Assembly: GCA_905181595.1 (NCBI GenBank)
Contig: CAJIYI010000001.1
Location: 711,938 to 775,937 of the forward strand
Direction of reading: 5' to 3'
Length of the DNA stretch: 64,000 nucleotides
Origin: an uncultured SAR86 cluster bacterium
Lineage (GTDB): Bacteria > Pseudomonadota > Gammaproteobacteria > Magnimaribacterales > D2472
Shown here in pieces: positions 44,285 through 54,187 of this stretch (position 1 is the stretch's first letter; each line of letters starts with the position of its first letter). The position numbers and the translations under genes were made by a program. The notes beneath the pieces were generated by a model that ran no database searches, was not told where the DNA came from, and worked only from the letters and a program-made list of their open reading frames with translations.

Positions 44285-45950
44285 TTATTTTTCCATCACA
44301 TAACTATCGACTTGTTCCTTCATTTCCTTTCTAAGAACGAATAACGCTATTAAATTAGGTATGGTAACAAGTGCAACAACAACATATGCAATATTCCAAA
44401 TGACTGTAGTATCAACAACAGCTGCAGCGATAAAGCAAACTACATAAATCGTCCTGTACCAAGGAACAGCACCTTCACCAAATATGTAAGCTGTTGATCT
44501 GTCACCATAATATGACCAAGCAATGGCTGTTGAAAAAGCAAATAATAATAATCCTATTGCAACTATATATTCACCATAGATTCCGAGGACACCAGAGCCA
44601 AATGCTTTAGAGGTAAGTTCAGCAGAGTGAATTAAAGATTTTCCTTCAACTCTTACTGATGAGTCAGCAATCTTTCCATTGGAAATCTCAAGCAAGCCAC
44701 TGACTGGTTCACCGCCTTGATAAAAAACTACATCTTCGGCGATTGAATTATTATGAAAAACTGTGACGTTTTGTTTTTGCATCTGTCCATCAATAAGATC
44801 AAGGCTACCAGTAAAATTTTCTACGTTAGTTGTGTCGCTGGTAAAGTTTCTTGCATCTAATATATATTTACCTAACTCTTCAACATCTTTTGAATTACCT
44901 CTCAGCATACGAGCCCGCGAAGATGGCCATAGAGGATCTCTCAAATGTATTGTCATATTTCTGAGTCCAAGCGCCACTTGAAAGAATGACAAGCGCTGTA
45001 ACACTACAAACAACAATAGTATCGATAAACGGTTCTAATATTGAAACCATGCCCTGCTCAACTGAATGCTCAGCTTTGGCTGATGCATGAGCAATTGGAG
45101 AAGAGCCTTGACCGGCTTCATTAGAATATAAACCTCTTGCAACTCCAAGCTTTAAACTCATAGCAAAACTGGCGCCTAAAAATCCTCCAGCAGCTGCTGA
45201 CCCAGAGAAAACTTGTGAAAATATAGAATGAAAAGATGGAATAATATTTTGATAGTTTTCAGCTACAACCACTAAAGCACCACCAAAATATATTACAGCC
45301 ATGATGGGAACTAATTTACTTGCAATCTTGGCAATTCTTTTAATTCCACCTGCTATGATCATCCAAAGCATGACACCTAAAACAAGGCCTGTCATTAGCT
45401 TAGGAATTGAAAATGTAGAATCTAGAACACTGGCAATATTGTTTATTTGCGGCATGTTGCCTGATCCAATAGCACATATCATCATCAGGGCTGCGAATAG
45501 AACTCCCGCCCATCTTTTATTGAAGCTTTTTTCAATGTAATACATTGGACCACCTGAGATAGAGCCATCAGATAGAGTTGTTCTGTATTTGTGAGCCATA
45601 GTCACTTCGACAAATTTAGTTGTCATCCCAAAAATAGCAGTGATCCACATCCAAAATATTGCTGCAGGACCGCCAATCCAAATTGCTAAAGCCACACCAC
45701 CAATATTTCCAGTGCCAACGGCACCAGACATTGCTGTTGTTAAAGCTTCAAAGGGAGTGGTCTCTCCTTCCGCATCCTCTTTTGCATATTTTCCAGTAAC
45801 AATTCTCCACCCATGGGCAAAAAATCTAAATTGAGGAAAACCAAGGTAGGCAGTAAAAAAGATACCTGTTCCGATTAGAAAAGCAGGAAACCACCATGAG
45901 CCACTTAGATAACCATCAAGAAGAAGAAGAAAATCATTAAAAGCAACCAT
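44285..45950 (-). CDS. Sodium:alanine/glycine symporter family (AgcS) with an extra loop domain (frameshifted)
   Basis: An inner-membrane amino-acid:Na+ symporter, about 555 residues in two frames. The N-part has the AgcS signatures [49 protein letters not shown] and [12 protein letters not shown]; the C-part has [20 protein letters not shown] and [15 protein letters not shown]. Between these two helices, where the family normally has a short loop, about 130 residues are inserted ([20 protein letters not shown] through SGKIADSS-like polar sequence), probably outside the cytoplasm. One frameshift near 44910-44930. Substrate probably alanine, glycine or glutamine. Confidence 0.85.
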
Positions 45951-45952
45951 AA

Positions 45953-46192
45953 TTAATCCTGTTTAGTTTGTAGCCAATCCTCTAGATCTGTATAGCCACC
46001 GATTAGTTCATCATCTATAAATATTTGAGGCATTGTTCGCGCATAAGGATTTCTGATCATTAATGCATCGAAAACCTCAGGTATTTCTGCGTCATGTGCG
46101 ACATAATCAATATTATTTTGAGAAAAGTAGTTTTTTGCTTTATCACAATAGAGACAATTTGATTTAGAATATATTTCAACATTTTTTAACAT
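45953..46192 (-). CDS. Glutaredoxin
   Basis: A 79-residue dithiol glutaredoxin with active site Cys13-L-Y-Cys16, the [20 protein letters not shown] glutathione-binding region (TVP-like TMP and GGxxD). It reduces glutathione-mixed disulfides and could support the peroxiredoxin at 38029-38505. ATG at 46192 is preferred over a TTG at 46210. It lies two bases before the AgcS gene, both leftward. Confidence 0.9.
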   Translation of the reverse strand: MLKNVEIYSKSNCLYCDKAKNYFSQNNIDYVAHDAEIPEVFDALMIRNPYARTMPQIFIDDELIGGYTDLEDWLQTKQD

Positions 46193-46210
46193 CAGGAGAT
46201 TATAAATCAA

Positions 46211-46979
46211 ATGTCATTATTTAATTTAAAAAACAAGTCATTTTTAATTACTGGTTCTTCAAGGGGAATTGGAAAGTCGATAGCTTTGCATGCTGCTAAA
46301 GAAGGAGCAAAAGTTATTATATCTAGTAGAAAAATCGATGCTTGCAATGCAACAGCTGATGAAATTAATACATTAATAGGCCAAGAAGTAGCTTTTCCTA
46401 TCGCCGCCAACATTGGCGATGAATCCCAAATGCACAGTCTTGTAGATGAAACAAATAAGCTTCTTAGGGAAAATAGATGTTTTGGTCTGCAATGCAGCTA
46501 CAAATCCATTTATGGGATCTATGATGGATATTCCATCAGATTCATTTGATAAGATTATGCACAACAACATCAAATCAAATCACGTATTATCCCAACTAGT
46601 CCTTCCTCAAATGAAGGAACGAAGAGATGGGGCAATCATTATTGTCTCTAGCATTGGTGGTTTGCGAGGAAGTGCAATTTTAGGGGCTTACAATATGAGC
46701 AAAGCTGCCGATATTATGATGGTCAAAAATATAGCCTCTGAGTTTGGTCAGTTTAATGTGCGGGCTAATGCAATTGCGCCAGGATTAATTAGAACAGATT
46801 TTGCAAAGGCTCTCTGGGAGAATCCAGAGATTCTAAAGGTTTTTACAGATAAGGTTCCAATGCAAAGAATAGGAGAACCGGAGGAGATTGCTGGAGTTGC
46901 TTTAATGCTTGCATCAGAAGCTGGATCATATATAAATGGTCAAACCCTAGTTGTCGATGGTGGCTCAACTATTGTTTAG
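46211..46979 (+). CDS. Short-chain dehydrogenase/reductase (frameshifted)
   Basis: An SDR of about 255 residues in two frames: FLITGSSRGIGKSIALHAAK at the start, then after a single-base shift near 46465 GKIDVLVCNAATNPFMG, IIIVSSIGGLRG, YNMSK (Tyr-xxx-Lys), NAIAPGLIRTDFAKALWENP and the end GQTLVVDGGSTIV. It resembles the DHRS4/FabG-like carbonyl reductases. A ribosome site AGGAGA lies 11 bases before ATG. Substrate unknown. The gene is divergent from glutaredoxin and convergent with holB. Confidence 0.85.
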
Positions 46980-46987
46980 AATAATGG

Positions 46988-47980
46988 TTATCTAAATAAT
47001 GCTTGGATTTTAAAAATAAAGTGACTTAATCCAATCTGCTCGTTTAAAGAAGGTACCTTATTGAGGTCCACCTTAAACTGAATCATCTCTTCTATAAGTT
47101 CAGAGATGGATCTGGAATCCAAAGATGCAGAATTTACAGAACTTATCATTGGATTGGCTTTGTAAAAGTCTGTGGTAATACCAAGACAGTTTTTTAGAAA
47201 TAGGATTATGGCATCAACCTTTTCATCAAGGCTAAGGTTAAGTTCCTTGAAAAATTTAATTAGATCAAATGTATCAATCTTACCTATGCAGTATGAATCT
47301 AAAGCATTTGTTAACTCTTGATAGTTCATTGCTAGATTCTTATTAATTAATTGCTCCATAATCAAGGGCGTTGAGTCGGGAGCAAAATTTAACGAAGAAT
47401 GCTCAATAAATCCTTGATCAGATAACCATTGATCTATTTCTGCGCTAGAGGGATTCTGGATAGACAATAAATGAGATCTGCTATAAATAGTTGGCAAAAA
47501 GTTCCTTCTCTTGTTGGATATTAATAGAATAAATTTATTCTCAGGTAGCTCTTCAAGGGTTTTGAGCAATGCATTTTGCGCATTAATATTCATGACATGT
47601 GCATCATAAATAACCCCTACCCTTTTCGAAGAAACTGAGTTTGTGAGAGACATAAATTGATTCAATGCTCTAATTCCTTCAATTTTTTTAGAGACGAGTG
47701 AGTCATTCTTTGATTTAGATGAAGCCAATAGACTGGAGGACGACTCATCAATGGATAAAAAACAATAATCAGGATGAGATCCAGCTTCAAAATATGAACA
47801 GGAATTACAATGACCACAAGGTTGATCTTCTTCAATACACAGAAGTTTTTTAGCGAAATAATGCGCTAGCTTAGACTTCCCTAGCCCGCTCTCACCTTCA
47901 ATCAATAAGCATGATGGAAACTTTTCAATAGTATGATTATCAACAGCTGGTTTTAACCAGGGATACTTGGTATCAATCAT
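46988..47980 (-). CDS. holB: DNA polymerase III delta-prime subunit
   Basis: A 330-residue clamp-loader subunit. IEGESGLGKSKLAHYFAKKL is the Walker A region, CGHCNSC is part of the zinc module, LLKTLEELPENKFILLISNK and LPTIYSRSHLLSI (SRC-like motif with Ser in place of Cys) follow. The C-terminal two thirds diverge, as usual for this subunit. It overlaps tmk by four bases, the order found in E. coli. Confidence 0.9.
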   Translation of the reverse strand: MIDTKYPWLKPAVDNHTIEKFPSCLLIEGESGLGKSKLAHYFAKKLLCIEEDQPCGHCNSCSYFEAGSHPDYCFLSIDESSSSLLASSKSKNDSLVSKKIEGIRALNQFMSLTNSVSSKRVGVIYDAHVMNINAQNALLKTLEELPENKFILLISNKRRNFLPTIYSRSHLLSIQNPSSAEIDQWLSDQGFIEHSSLNFAPDSTPLIMEQLINKNLAMNYQELTNALDSYCIGKIDTFDLIKFFKELNLSLDEKVDAIILFLKNCLGITTDFYKANPMISSVNSASLDSRSISELIEEMIQFKVDLNKVPSLNEQIGLSHFIFKIQALFR

Positions 47981-48576
47981 GGGTTTAATTGAGATTGAAT
48001 TAAGTGAATTGATTGACTGTGTATATCCTCAGGGGAAGAATCTGCATTAATTAAATGTACTTCAGCCTCTGATTTTGATAGAGCTATGTACCCTTCTCTA
48101 ACACGCTCGAAGAAATCAAGTCCTGATGATTCAATTCTATCTATCGCATCGCCAGACTTGCGCGCAAAGCCTAATGCAACATCTAAATCATAAATAATAG
48201 TCAGATCTGGCTTAGGGCAATTCAAACCAACAATAAGTGAATTTATTAATTCTAACGACAATCCCCTGCCATAGCCTTGGTAGGCTATAGAGGCATGATA
48301 GTATCGATCGCAGAGAATAAAGTCAGCAGCGTCGTCATTGAAGTAAGCTTGAATCATCTCAGATCGAGCGGCAAACATAAGCAATAGCTCGGTATTAGAG
48401 GAAATGTTTGAATCCTTTGATAGTAATATTTCTCTAATTTTTTCGCCAAATTTTGTAGAGCCTGGCTCTCTGAGCAATTTAACTGAATGACCCTTAGACT
48501 CTAACCATTCTTTTGATAAGTTTATTTGAGTTGATTTTCCAACACCCTCAATTCCCTCAAATGTAATTAATTTCAT
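47977..48576 (-). CDS. tmk: Thymidylate kinase
   Basis: A 199-residue dTMP kinase. P-loop EGIEGVGKST at 7-16, REPGST near 36, DRYYHASIAYQGYGRGL (the DRY/H motif), and CPKPDLTIIYDLD are present. The LID region RKSGDAIDRIE lacks extra basic residues. It overlaps mltG and holB by four bases on either side. Confidence 0.94.
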   Translation of the reverse strand: MKLITFEGIEGVGKSTQINLSKEWLESKGHSVKLLREPGSTKFGEKIREILLSKDSNISSNTELLLMFAARSEMIQAYFNDDAADFILCDRYYHASIAYQGYGRGLSLELINSLIVGLNCPKPDLTIIYDLDVALGFARKSGDAIDRIESSGLDFFERVREGYIALSKSEAEVHLINADSSPEDIHSQSIHLIQSQLNP

Positions 48577-49543
48577 GATTTATTTAGTTGAAACTTTCTC
48601 ACTGCTTTTAAATGATCAGCATATTTTGTTGAAAAATAATGAGTGCCATCTCCCTTGGCAACAAAGTACACATAGTTATTTGGTATGCCTAATATTACTG
48701 CTTCTAAGGAGCTTTTGCTAATCATAGCAATGGGAGTTGGAGGCAATCCTTTGATTTTATATGTATTGTATCTGTTTGAGGAATCTTGAAGATTTAATTT
48801 TGTAATATTGCCATTGAAATTTGGTAAAAGCCCATAAATAATTGTTGGATCAGCTTGTAATCTCATGTTCAAGTTAAGTCGATTTAAAAAAACACCTGCA
48901 ATGATAGGTTTTTCTTTGTTGTTACCAGCTTCTTTTTCAACAATTGAAGCTAGTATTATTGCTTCATCCAATGTTTTAAGTGGATTGGAAGGCTGCTTTT
49001 TTTTCCATAGTAACTCTGCATATTCAATAAAGGAATCTTGAGATTTAATAAGAATATTTGAGGCTGGAGAATTGAAATTATAAAAGTAAGTTTCAGGCAT
49101 CAAAGTGCCTTCGGTAAAATTTAATTGATTGTTGAGGCAGTTAAAATCTGGACAATCAAGCTTTAACTTAGATGATAAGAGTAGTTTTTTAAGATCGAAG
49201 ATGTTGGTGCCCTCTTGTATCTTGAATCTATACTCTTTGATATTACCTTCGGAAAAATCTACAAATATTTCACTCCATGTTTTTGATTGAACATCGTAAT
49301 GACCGGCTTGGATCAAGTGAATATTATTGGTGTATAGGAAGATTTTTAATAGGCTCTGTTCAAGACTGTTATTGGGAAATTACTTAAAATTTTATTAATT
49401 GAATCTCCGCTAGCAATCTCTAAAGTTGTTTGCTCCAAAAATGGCTTGGTATGTGAATAAGATTTAGCTGTCCCTGCAATAACAATTACAAAAGAAACTA
49501 TTAAAAATAAGAGAAGGAATAATTTAGATTTTTTTGAAAACAA
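48573..49543 (-). CDS. mltG: Endolytic murein transglycosylase MltG (frameshifted)
   Basis: A YceG-like enzyme that cuts nascent glycan strands at the inner membrane. The N-terminal anchor (KLFLLLFLIVSFVIVIAGTA) is followed by EIASGDSINKILSNFPI, one frameshift near 49350, AGHYDVQSKTW, EGTLMPETYFYNF, the catalytic Glu in IILASIVEKEAG, VFLNRLNLNMRLQADPTIIY and NTYKIKGLPPTPIAMISKSS. TTG at 49543 is the most likely start, since earlier in-frame codons lie deep within fabF. Essential-type neighbours and conserved halves favour a sequence indel. Confidence 0.87.
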
Positions 49544-50759
49544 GAGTGGAGTTAGTTCCCCCAAAACCAAAAGAGTTGTTCATAGCTACAGTAACTTTCT
49601 TTTCAACCGATCTCAGGGCTGTGTAATCTAAATCACATTCGGAATCTTGATTAATAAGATTAATGGTAGGTGGAACCACATTATCATTTAAGCTCTTAAT
49701 GCAAAATATAGACTCTATTGCACCTGCGGCTCCTAGCGTATGACCAGTCATAGATTTAGTTGAGCTGATACTTGGCATAGTGTTTGTAAATATAGTTTTT
49801 AATGCTCTGGTTTCAGCTAAATCTCCTAGGGGAGTTGATGTGCCGTGTGCATTAATATAATCAATATCATCAGCATTAATTTCAGCATCAATAAGTGCAT
49901 TTTTCATAGAGAGAGCTGCCCCTCTTCCGTCTTCAGGAGGCGCTGTCATATGGTAAGCATCTGAGCTCATTCCAAAGCCAATGATTTCAGCATAGATATG
50001 TGCATTTCTTTGTTTTGCATGCTCATAATCTTCTAGAACCAATGAACCGGCTCCATCAGCTAGAATAAAACCATCTCTATCCTTGTCCCAAGGTCTACAT
50101 GCTGATTCAGGATTAGGATTTGTTGAAAGTGCTCTTGCGGATATAAACCCTGCTATAGATAAAGGTGTTGATGCCATTTCTGCTCCACCGGCTATCATTA
50201 CATCAGCTTCACCGCATGCTATTGATCTTGCAGCAGTCCCAATACAGTGATTGCCTGTAGAACAAGCTGTTACCACAGAGGTATTGGGTCCCATAAAACC
50301 ATGCTTAATAGATACTAAACCTGAGATCATATTGACAATTGATCCAGGAACAAAAAATGGAGAGACTTTTTTGTGACCCTTAGATTCAAGGATCATCTTG
50401 TTATTCTCAATAGTTTGAATCCCACCAATACCAGCCCCAAAGTTTATGCCTACTTTTTCTTTGTTAAGGGATTCATAATCCAAGATACCAGAGTCTGATA
50501 TGGATTGGTTTGCAGCTATCAGGCCGTATTGAATAAAAGGATCAATTCGGCGAACTTCTTTAGGATCAAGATGATCTGAGGTATTGAAGTTTTTTAGTTG
50601 CGCTCCGATGCTAACTGGACTGTTGGCAATGCCAACATCAACATGGGTAATGCCAGATAGGCCTTCAGTACACGAAGACCAGGCATCGTTTACTGTATTT
50701 CCAATCGGAGATAATATGCCTAAGCCTGTAACTACAACTCGCCTGTGTAGTTGCTTCAT
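49524..50759 (-). CDS. fabF: 3-oxoacyl-[acyl-carrier-protein] synthase II
   Basis: A 411-residue condensing enzyme that elongates fatty acids with malonyl-ACP. Nucleophile Cys166 in VTACSTGNHCIG, the histidines in NAHGTSTPLGD and TGHTLGAAGAIES, and the end NNSFGFGGTNSTLVF are present. It follows acpP by ten bases. In E. coli pabC lies between fabF and mltG; here it is missing. Confidence 0.95.
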   Translation of the reverse strand: MKQLHRRVVVTGLGILSPIGNTVNDAWSSCTEGLSGITHVDVGIANSPVSIGAQLKNFNTSDHLDPKEVRRIDPFIQYGLIAANQSISDSGILDYESLNKEKVGINFGAGIGGIQTIENNKMILESKGHKKVSPFFVPGSIVNMISGLVSIKHGFMGPNTSVVTACSTGNHCIGTAARSIACGEADVMIAGGAEMASTPLSIAGFISARALSTNPNPESACRPWDKDRDGFILADGAGSLVLEDYEHAKQRNAHIYAEIIGFGMSSDAYHMTAPPEDGRGAALSMKNALIDAEINADDIDYINAHGTSTPLGDLAETRALKTIFTNTMPSISSTKSMTGHTLGAAGAIESIFCIKSLNDNVVPPTINLINQDSECDLDYTALRSVEKKVTVAMNNSFGFGGTNSTLVFKKI

Positions 50760-50769
50760 TTAATACTTA

Positions 50770-51000
50770 TTAACTGTTTGAATTTATGTAGTTGACGGCT
50801 TCTTGAACTGTTGAGATTTGCTCTGCTTCTTCATCAGCAATTTCAAGATCAAATTCTTCTTCTAGGGCCATGACAAGCTCTACTGTATCAAGTGAATCGG
50901 CGCCTAGATCATCAACGAAAGAAGAGTCATTGTTGACTTCTTCGTCTGATTTTCCCAGTTGCTCACATACAATCTTTCTTACTCTTTCTTCGATACTCAT
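50770..51000 (-). CDS. acpP: Acyl carrier protein
   Basis: A 76-residue acidic protein with the phosphopantetheine site [20 protein letters not shown] (Ser36) and the typical start [15 protein letters not shown]. It carries acyl chains for the fab enzymes on either side. A strong GGAGG ribosome site fits the high expression expected. Confidence 0.97.
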   Translation of the reverse strand: MSIEERVRKIVCEQLGKSDEEVNNDSSFVDDLGADSLDTVELVMALEEEFDLEIADEEAEQISTVQEAVNYINSNS

Positions 51001-51061
51001 TTAGCATCCTCCGTATTAAAAAAAACCATTCTACAGCATTTCAACGAAAATTAATAAAAGA

Positions 51062-51784
51062 TTAGATCATATAAAGACCACCATCGACTGAGATGGTTTG
51101 TCCTGTAATATATTGACCCTTTTCAGAGGCTAGAAAAACTGCAAGTTCTGCAATATTTTTTGGATCTCCAAATTTCTGCATAGGGATTTGATTAAGAATT
51201 TCAGATTTCTGATCATCGGTTAGAGCGTCTGTCATATCGCTAGATATAAATCCGGGAGCAATTGAGTTAACAGTAATATTTCTGGATGCTAATTCTTTGG
51301 CAAGTGATTTGGTAAAGCCGCCGATTGCTGCTTTGCTTGATGAGTAATTAACTTGCCCCGGATTACCCATTAAGCCCGCAACACTAGAGATATTTATCAC
51401 TCGGCCTTCTCTTTGTTTAACCATAGATTTGATAAATGCCTTGGTAATATTGAAAACACTTGAGAGATTGGTATTAATTACATCATCCCAATCTTCATCT
51501 TTCATTCGTAGAAATAATTGATCTTTAGTAATTCCAGCATTATTTATTATTATTCCTGGTAAATGATTATTTTCTTTTAAAGTATCATGCGCTTCCTTGA
51601 TGGCAGTTCTGTCTGTAACATCCAGAATCATATGCAAGCAATCTTCTGTGCCTAATGCACTTTCTAAATCAAATTTACTGCGAGAGGTGCCAATGACAAA
51701 ATGACCTTCACTAGCAAATGCTTGAGCAATAGATAGACCAATTCCCCTGGAAGCCCCGGTTATGAAAACAGTATTATTTAACAT
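51062..51784 (-). CDS. fabG: 3-oxoacyl-[acyl-carrier-protein] reductase
   Basis: A 240-residue SDR that reduces beta-ketoacyl-ACP with NADPH. FITGASRGIGLSIAQAFA, NNAGITKDQLFLRMKDEDWD, ISSVAGLMGNPGQVNYSSSK with the Tyr-xxx-Lys pair, NSIAPGFISSDMT and YITGQTISVDGGLYMI are all close to canonical FabG. The start overlaps fabD by eleven bases. Confidence 0.95.
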   Translation of the reverse strand: MLNNTVFITGASRGIGLSIAQAFASEGHFVIGTSRSKFDLESALGTEDCLHMILDVTDRTAIKEAHDTLKENNHLPGIIINNAGITKDQLFLRMKDEDWDDVINTNLSSVFNITKAFIKSMVKQREGRVINISSVAGLMGNPGQVNYSSSKAAIGGFTKSLAKELASRNITVNSIAPGFISSDMTDALTDDQKSEILNQIPMQKFGDPKNIAELAVFLASEKGQYITGQTISVDGGLYMI

Positions 51785-52712
51785 GCGTTAATATCTTCTC
51801 ATAAAAATTGCTGTCTGCTGTTGAAAAATAATCATTTACTCCATTTGCTTTAAACAACCCTCCAAGAACTTTGCCAGGTCCACACTCAATTGCAGGCAAA
51901 CAGAGTGCAGATATTTCCTTGCATATATTTACCCACTGAACAGGTGAATAAAGCTGTTGCACCAAAAGATTTTTTATCTCATCCGGCACAGCGCAAATAG
52001 AGTTATTAACATTATGCAGAACCGATACATTGGGAACTTTAAGCTCGATGGTTGAAAGAAATGCATGATACTCTTCCTGAACTGACTCCATTAATGGGCT
52101 GTGAGAGGCAATGCTAACTTTTAATGTTATGGCCCTCTTCGCTCCTGCTTCCAAACAAAGCTCTTGTGCCTTAGCAACAGCTTCGATCGCGCCTGAAATC
52201 ACTGTTTGGCTTGGAGAATTAAGATTTGCGCATTGCACTTGCATAGATTGATCGATAGAAACTTGCGCACATATCCCCTCAATAGATAAAAAATCTAAGC
52301 CTAATATAGCTGCCATTGATCCACTGGGTGCCTCTTCCATCAAAAGTCCCCGTTTTCGAACTAACTTTAATCCATCCTCAATTCTAAGTGAGTTGGCTGC
52401 AACAAGAGCTGAGTATTCACCGAGTGAGTGACCAGCAAAGATTACTGGTTCAACGCTAGTTTGGTTAACAAGATTTTGATAATGAAAAAAAGAGGTTAAA
52501 AGCAGAATCGGTTGAGTGATCGATGTCTTGTTGAGAGACTCTTCTGGTCCATTTTCGATAACATCGATAAAATCTAAAGAGACTAGATCACTGCAAAGCT
52601 CTACAAGATGGAGTATTCTGAGGATTTGAGCTATATCAAGAATAGATCCCTGAGAGAGCATATTGAGATGTTGAGATCCCTGACCGGGAAAAACAATAGC
52701 AACTGAAGACAT
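51774..52712 (-). CDS. fabD: Malonyl-CoA:ACP transacylase
   Basis: A 312-residue acyltransferase that loads malonate on ACP. FPGQGSQ at 8-14, the nucleophile GHSLGEYSAL (Ser96), and the later catalytic His in VSIASHSPLM and QLYSPVQWV are visible. It directly follows rpmF by three bases, without the plsX and fabH genes that lie between them in E. coli. Confidence 0.94.
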   Translation of the reverse strand: MSSVAIVFPGQGSQHLNMLSQGSILDIAQILRILHLVELCSDLVSLDFIDVIENGPEESLNKTSITQPILLLTSFFHYQNLVNQTSVEPVIFAGHSLGEYSALVAANSLRIEDGLKLVRKRGLLMEEAPSGSMAAILGLDFLSIEGICAQVSIDQSMQVQCANLNSPSQTVISGAIEAVAKAQELCLEAGAKRAITLKVSIASHSPLMESVQEEYHAFLSTIELKVPNVSVLHNVNNSICAVPDEIKNLLVQQLYSPVQWVNICKEISALCLPAIECGPGKVLGGLFKANGVNDYFSTADSNFYEKILTHVK

Positions 52713-52715
52713 TTG

Positions 52716-52928
52716 TTAGTCTTGGGCTGCAGTATCCTCTACTTCCTTTTCAGGCTTACGAAGGTCTTTAATTAATCTTCCTTTGTAAAAACCATCGGCA
52801 GTCATTTGATGACGTAAATGACGCTCTCCGGAAACTGGATCAGTTGATAACGTAAGATCAGATAATGAGTCATGAGAGCGAATCATGCCTCTCTTTGATC
52901 TTGTTTTTTTACTTTTTTGTACTGCCAT
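52716..52928 (-). CDS. rpmF: 50S ribosomal protein L32
   Basis: A 70-residue basic protein with the L32 start [20 protein letters not shown] and the [18 protein letters not shown] core. The four zinc cysteines of the C+ form are absent, as in the common gammaproteobacterial C- form. The tail after KGRLIK is acidic. No yceD gene precedes it; rluC lies 56 bases upstream on the same strand. Confidence 0.95.
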   Translation of the reverse strand: MAVQKSKKTRSKRGMIRSHDSLSDLTLSTDPVSGERHLRHQMTADGFYKGRLIKDLRKPEKEVEDTAAQD

Positions 52929-52984
52929 AATATTTTAAAAAAAATGCATCCTATCAGATTAGATTAGCTTTTAATAGTTACCTA

Positions 52985-53905
52985 TCAAAGCTTGCCGAGA
53001 AGTATACCAAACTCCTTATCAATTGGGGCTTTGTAAGAGACTTTTAATCCTTCTTGGTCATAGAATTCAATAAAACTAGAATGCAACGCGAGTCTGCTCA
53101 CTCCGGTTTCCTTGAAAATCAATTTATTCGTAGCAAAATCTCCATATTTTTTATCATTTACGATCGGTAAATTAATATTTGCACTCTGAACCCTAATTTG
53201 ATGCATTCTTCCAGTAAATATTAATATCTCAACATGTGAGTAAGAGCCAAGATTATTGATAAGCTTAAATTCAGAAATAGCTGCTTTTCCCTCTGATCCT
53301 TCCTGAACTTTATGAAGAAACTCTTTTGTTGAAGAATCGATCTTAGTTTCTATGCGCTGATTGCCTTTAAATTGTCCCATTAAAATAGCTTCATATTTCT
53401 TAGTAATCTTGTCATCTTTTAATTGAGTATGAAAATTTCTTAAAAACTTTTTATTTTTAGCTAAAACTATGCATCCAGACGTAGACTTATCTATTCGGTG
53501 ACATAGGTCTATTTCATCAGATTCATGGGCAGCTCTTGAGATATCAATTAAACCAAACTGATTGTTGGAGCCAGAATGAACACTCAGCTCAGGATCCTTA
53601 TTAAATACTATGTAGTCATTGTTTTCGAATAGGATTGATTTCCAGTACTCCTTTATCCTTGATGGTGGAATCTTGATAATGACTTCATTTTCATCAAAGT
53701 TTATTAAATAAGGTGGGATTCTAATCTCATCATCTAGATGTAATTTGCGAGAAGGTTTAATTCGACCAGAGTTAACTCTAATCTCGCCTTTTCGAATCAT
53801 ATTGTAAATTTTAGATTTAGGCAGTGATTTATAGACGTTAAAAAGAAAATTATCCAAACGCCTCCCAGCGTGATCTTCGGTAATTCTTAGGTTTTTATCG
53901 CTCAT
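52985..53905 (-). CDS. rluC: 23S rRNA pseudouridine synthase, RluC-like
   Basis: A 306-residue RluA-family enzyme. An S4-like domain (about 12-70: RRLDNFLFNVYKSLPKSKIY, IRVNSGRIKPSRKL) is followed by the catalytic domain with Asp139 in LCHRIDKSTSGCIVLAK, KKYEAIL and IFTGRMHQIRVQSA. Position divergent from rne is exactly that of rluC in E. coli, which modifies 23S rRNA positions 955, 2504 and 2580; function is inferred from family and place. Confidence 0.92.
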   Translation of the reverse strand: MSDKNLRITEDHAGRRLDNFLFNVYKSLPKSKIYNMIRKGEIRVNSGRIKPSRKLHLDDEIRIPPYLINFDENEVIIKIPPSRIKEYWKSILFENNDYIVFNKDPELSVHSGSNNQFGLIDISRAAHESDEIDLCHRIDKSTSGCIVLAKNKKFLRNFHTQLKDDKITKKYEAILMGQFKGNQRIETKIDSSTKEFLHKVQEGSEGKAAISEFKLINNLGSYSHVEILIFTGRMHQIRVQSANINLPIVNDKKYGDFATNKLIFKETGVSRLALHSSFIEFYDQEGLKVSYKAPIDKEFGILLGKL

Positions 53906-54187
53906 TGGGGTAGAATACTCGAAATTAGCCGCTATGAATGATTTCTAGTGCTAGAAAAAAATCTATGTTAAGTGCATAGATAATAATAGCTCGCTCTTAA
54001 AGTAAAAGAAGTGAGCAATGAGAAAGATAGGAACAAGCGCAAGGGCGCAAGAAAGTTTAAATACAAGATTTACATACACACCTTTCAATTAAATTTAAGG
54101 TGCTAGTTTAAGAGCTCCTCGGGATAAGACTCTTAAAACTTTTTCGATGCATGACTGCTGTTCTCTTTCTCTATAACGGAGAAAATA
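53906..54187 (+). promoter_or_regulatory. Structured 5' leader of rne
   Basis: A 282-base gap with no gene. It holds several inverted repeats: TCTATG/CATAGA (about 53966-53986), a CACCTT (54079-54084)/AAGGTG (54097-54102) stem, and AGTTTAAGAG (54105-54114) with CTCTTAAAACT (54130-54140) followed by five Ts to 54144, terminator-like. The ribosome site is GGAGAA before ATG. Long structured rne leaders mediate RNase E autoregulation in enterobacteria; the same is inferred here. The rluC promoter must also lie here. Confidence 0.5.

Noticed and set aside
53941..53961. TTTCTAG-TG-CTAGAAA palindrome as a terminator or operator
   Set aside because: The two-base loop is too small for a hairpin and no T-run fits either strand; it may be part of the rluC/rne promoter zone but gives no clear reading.
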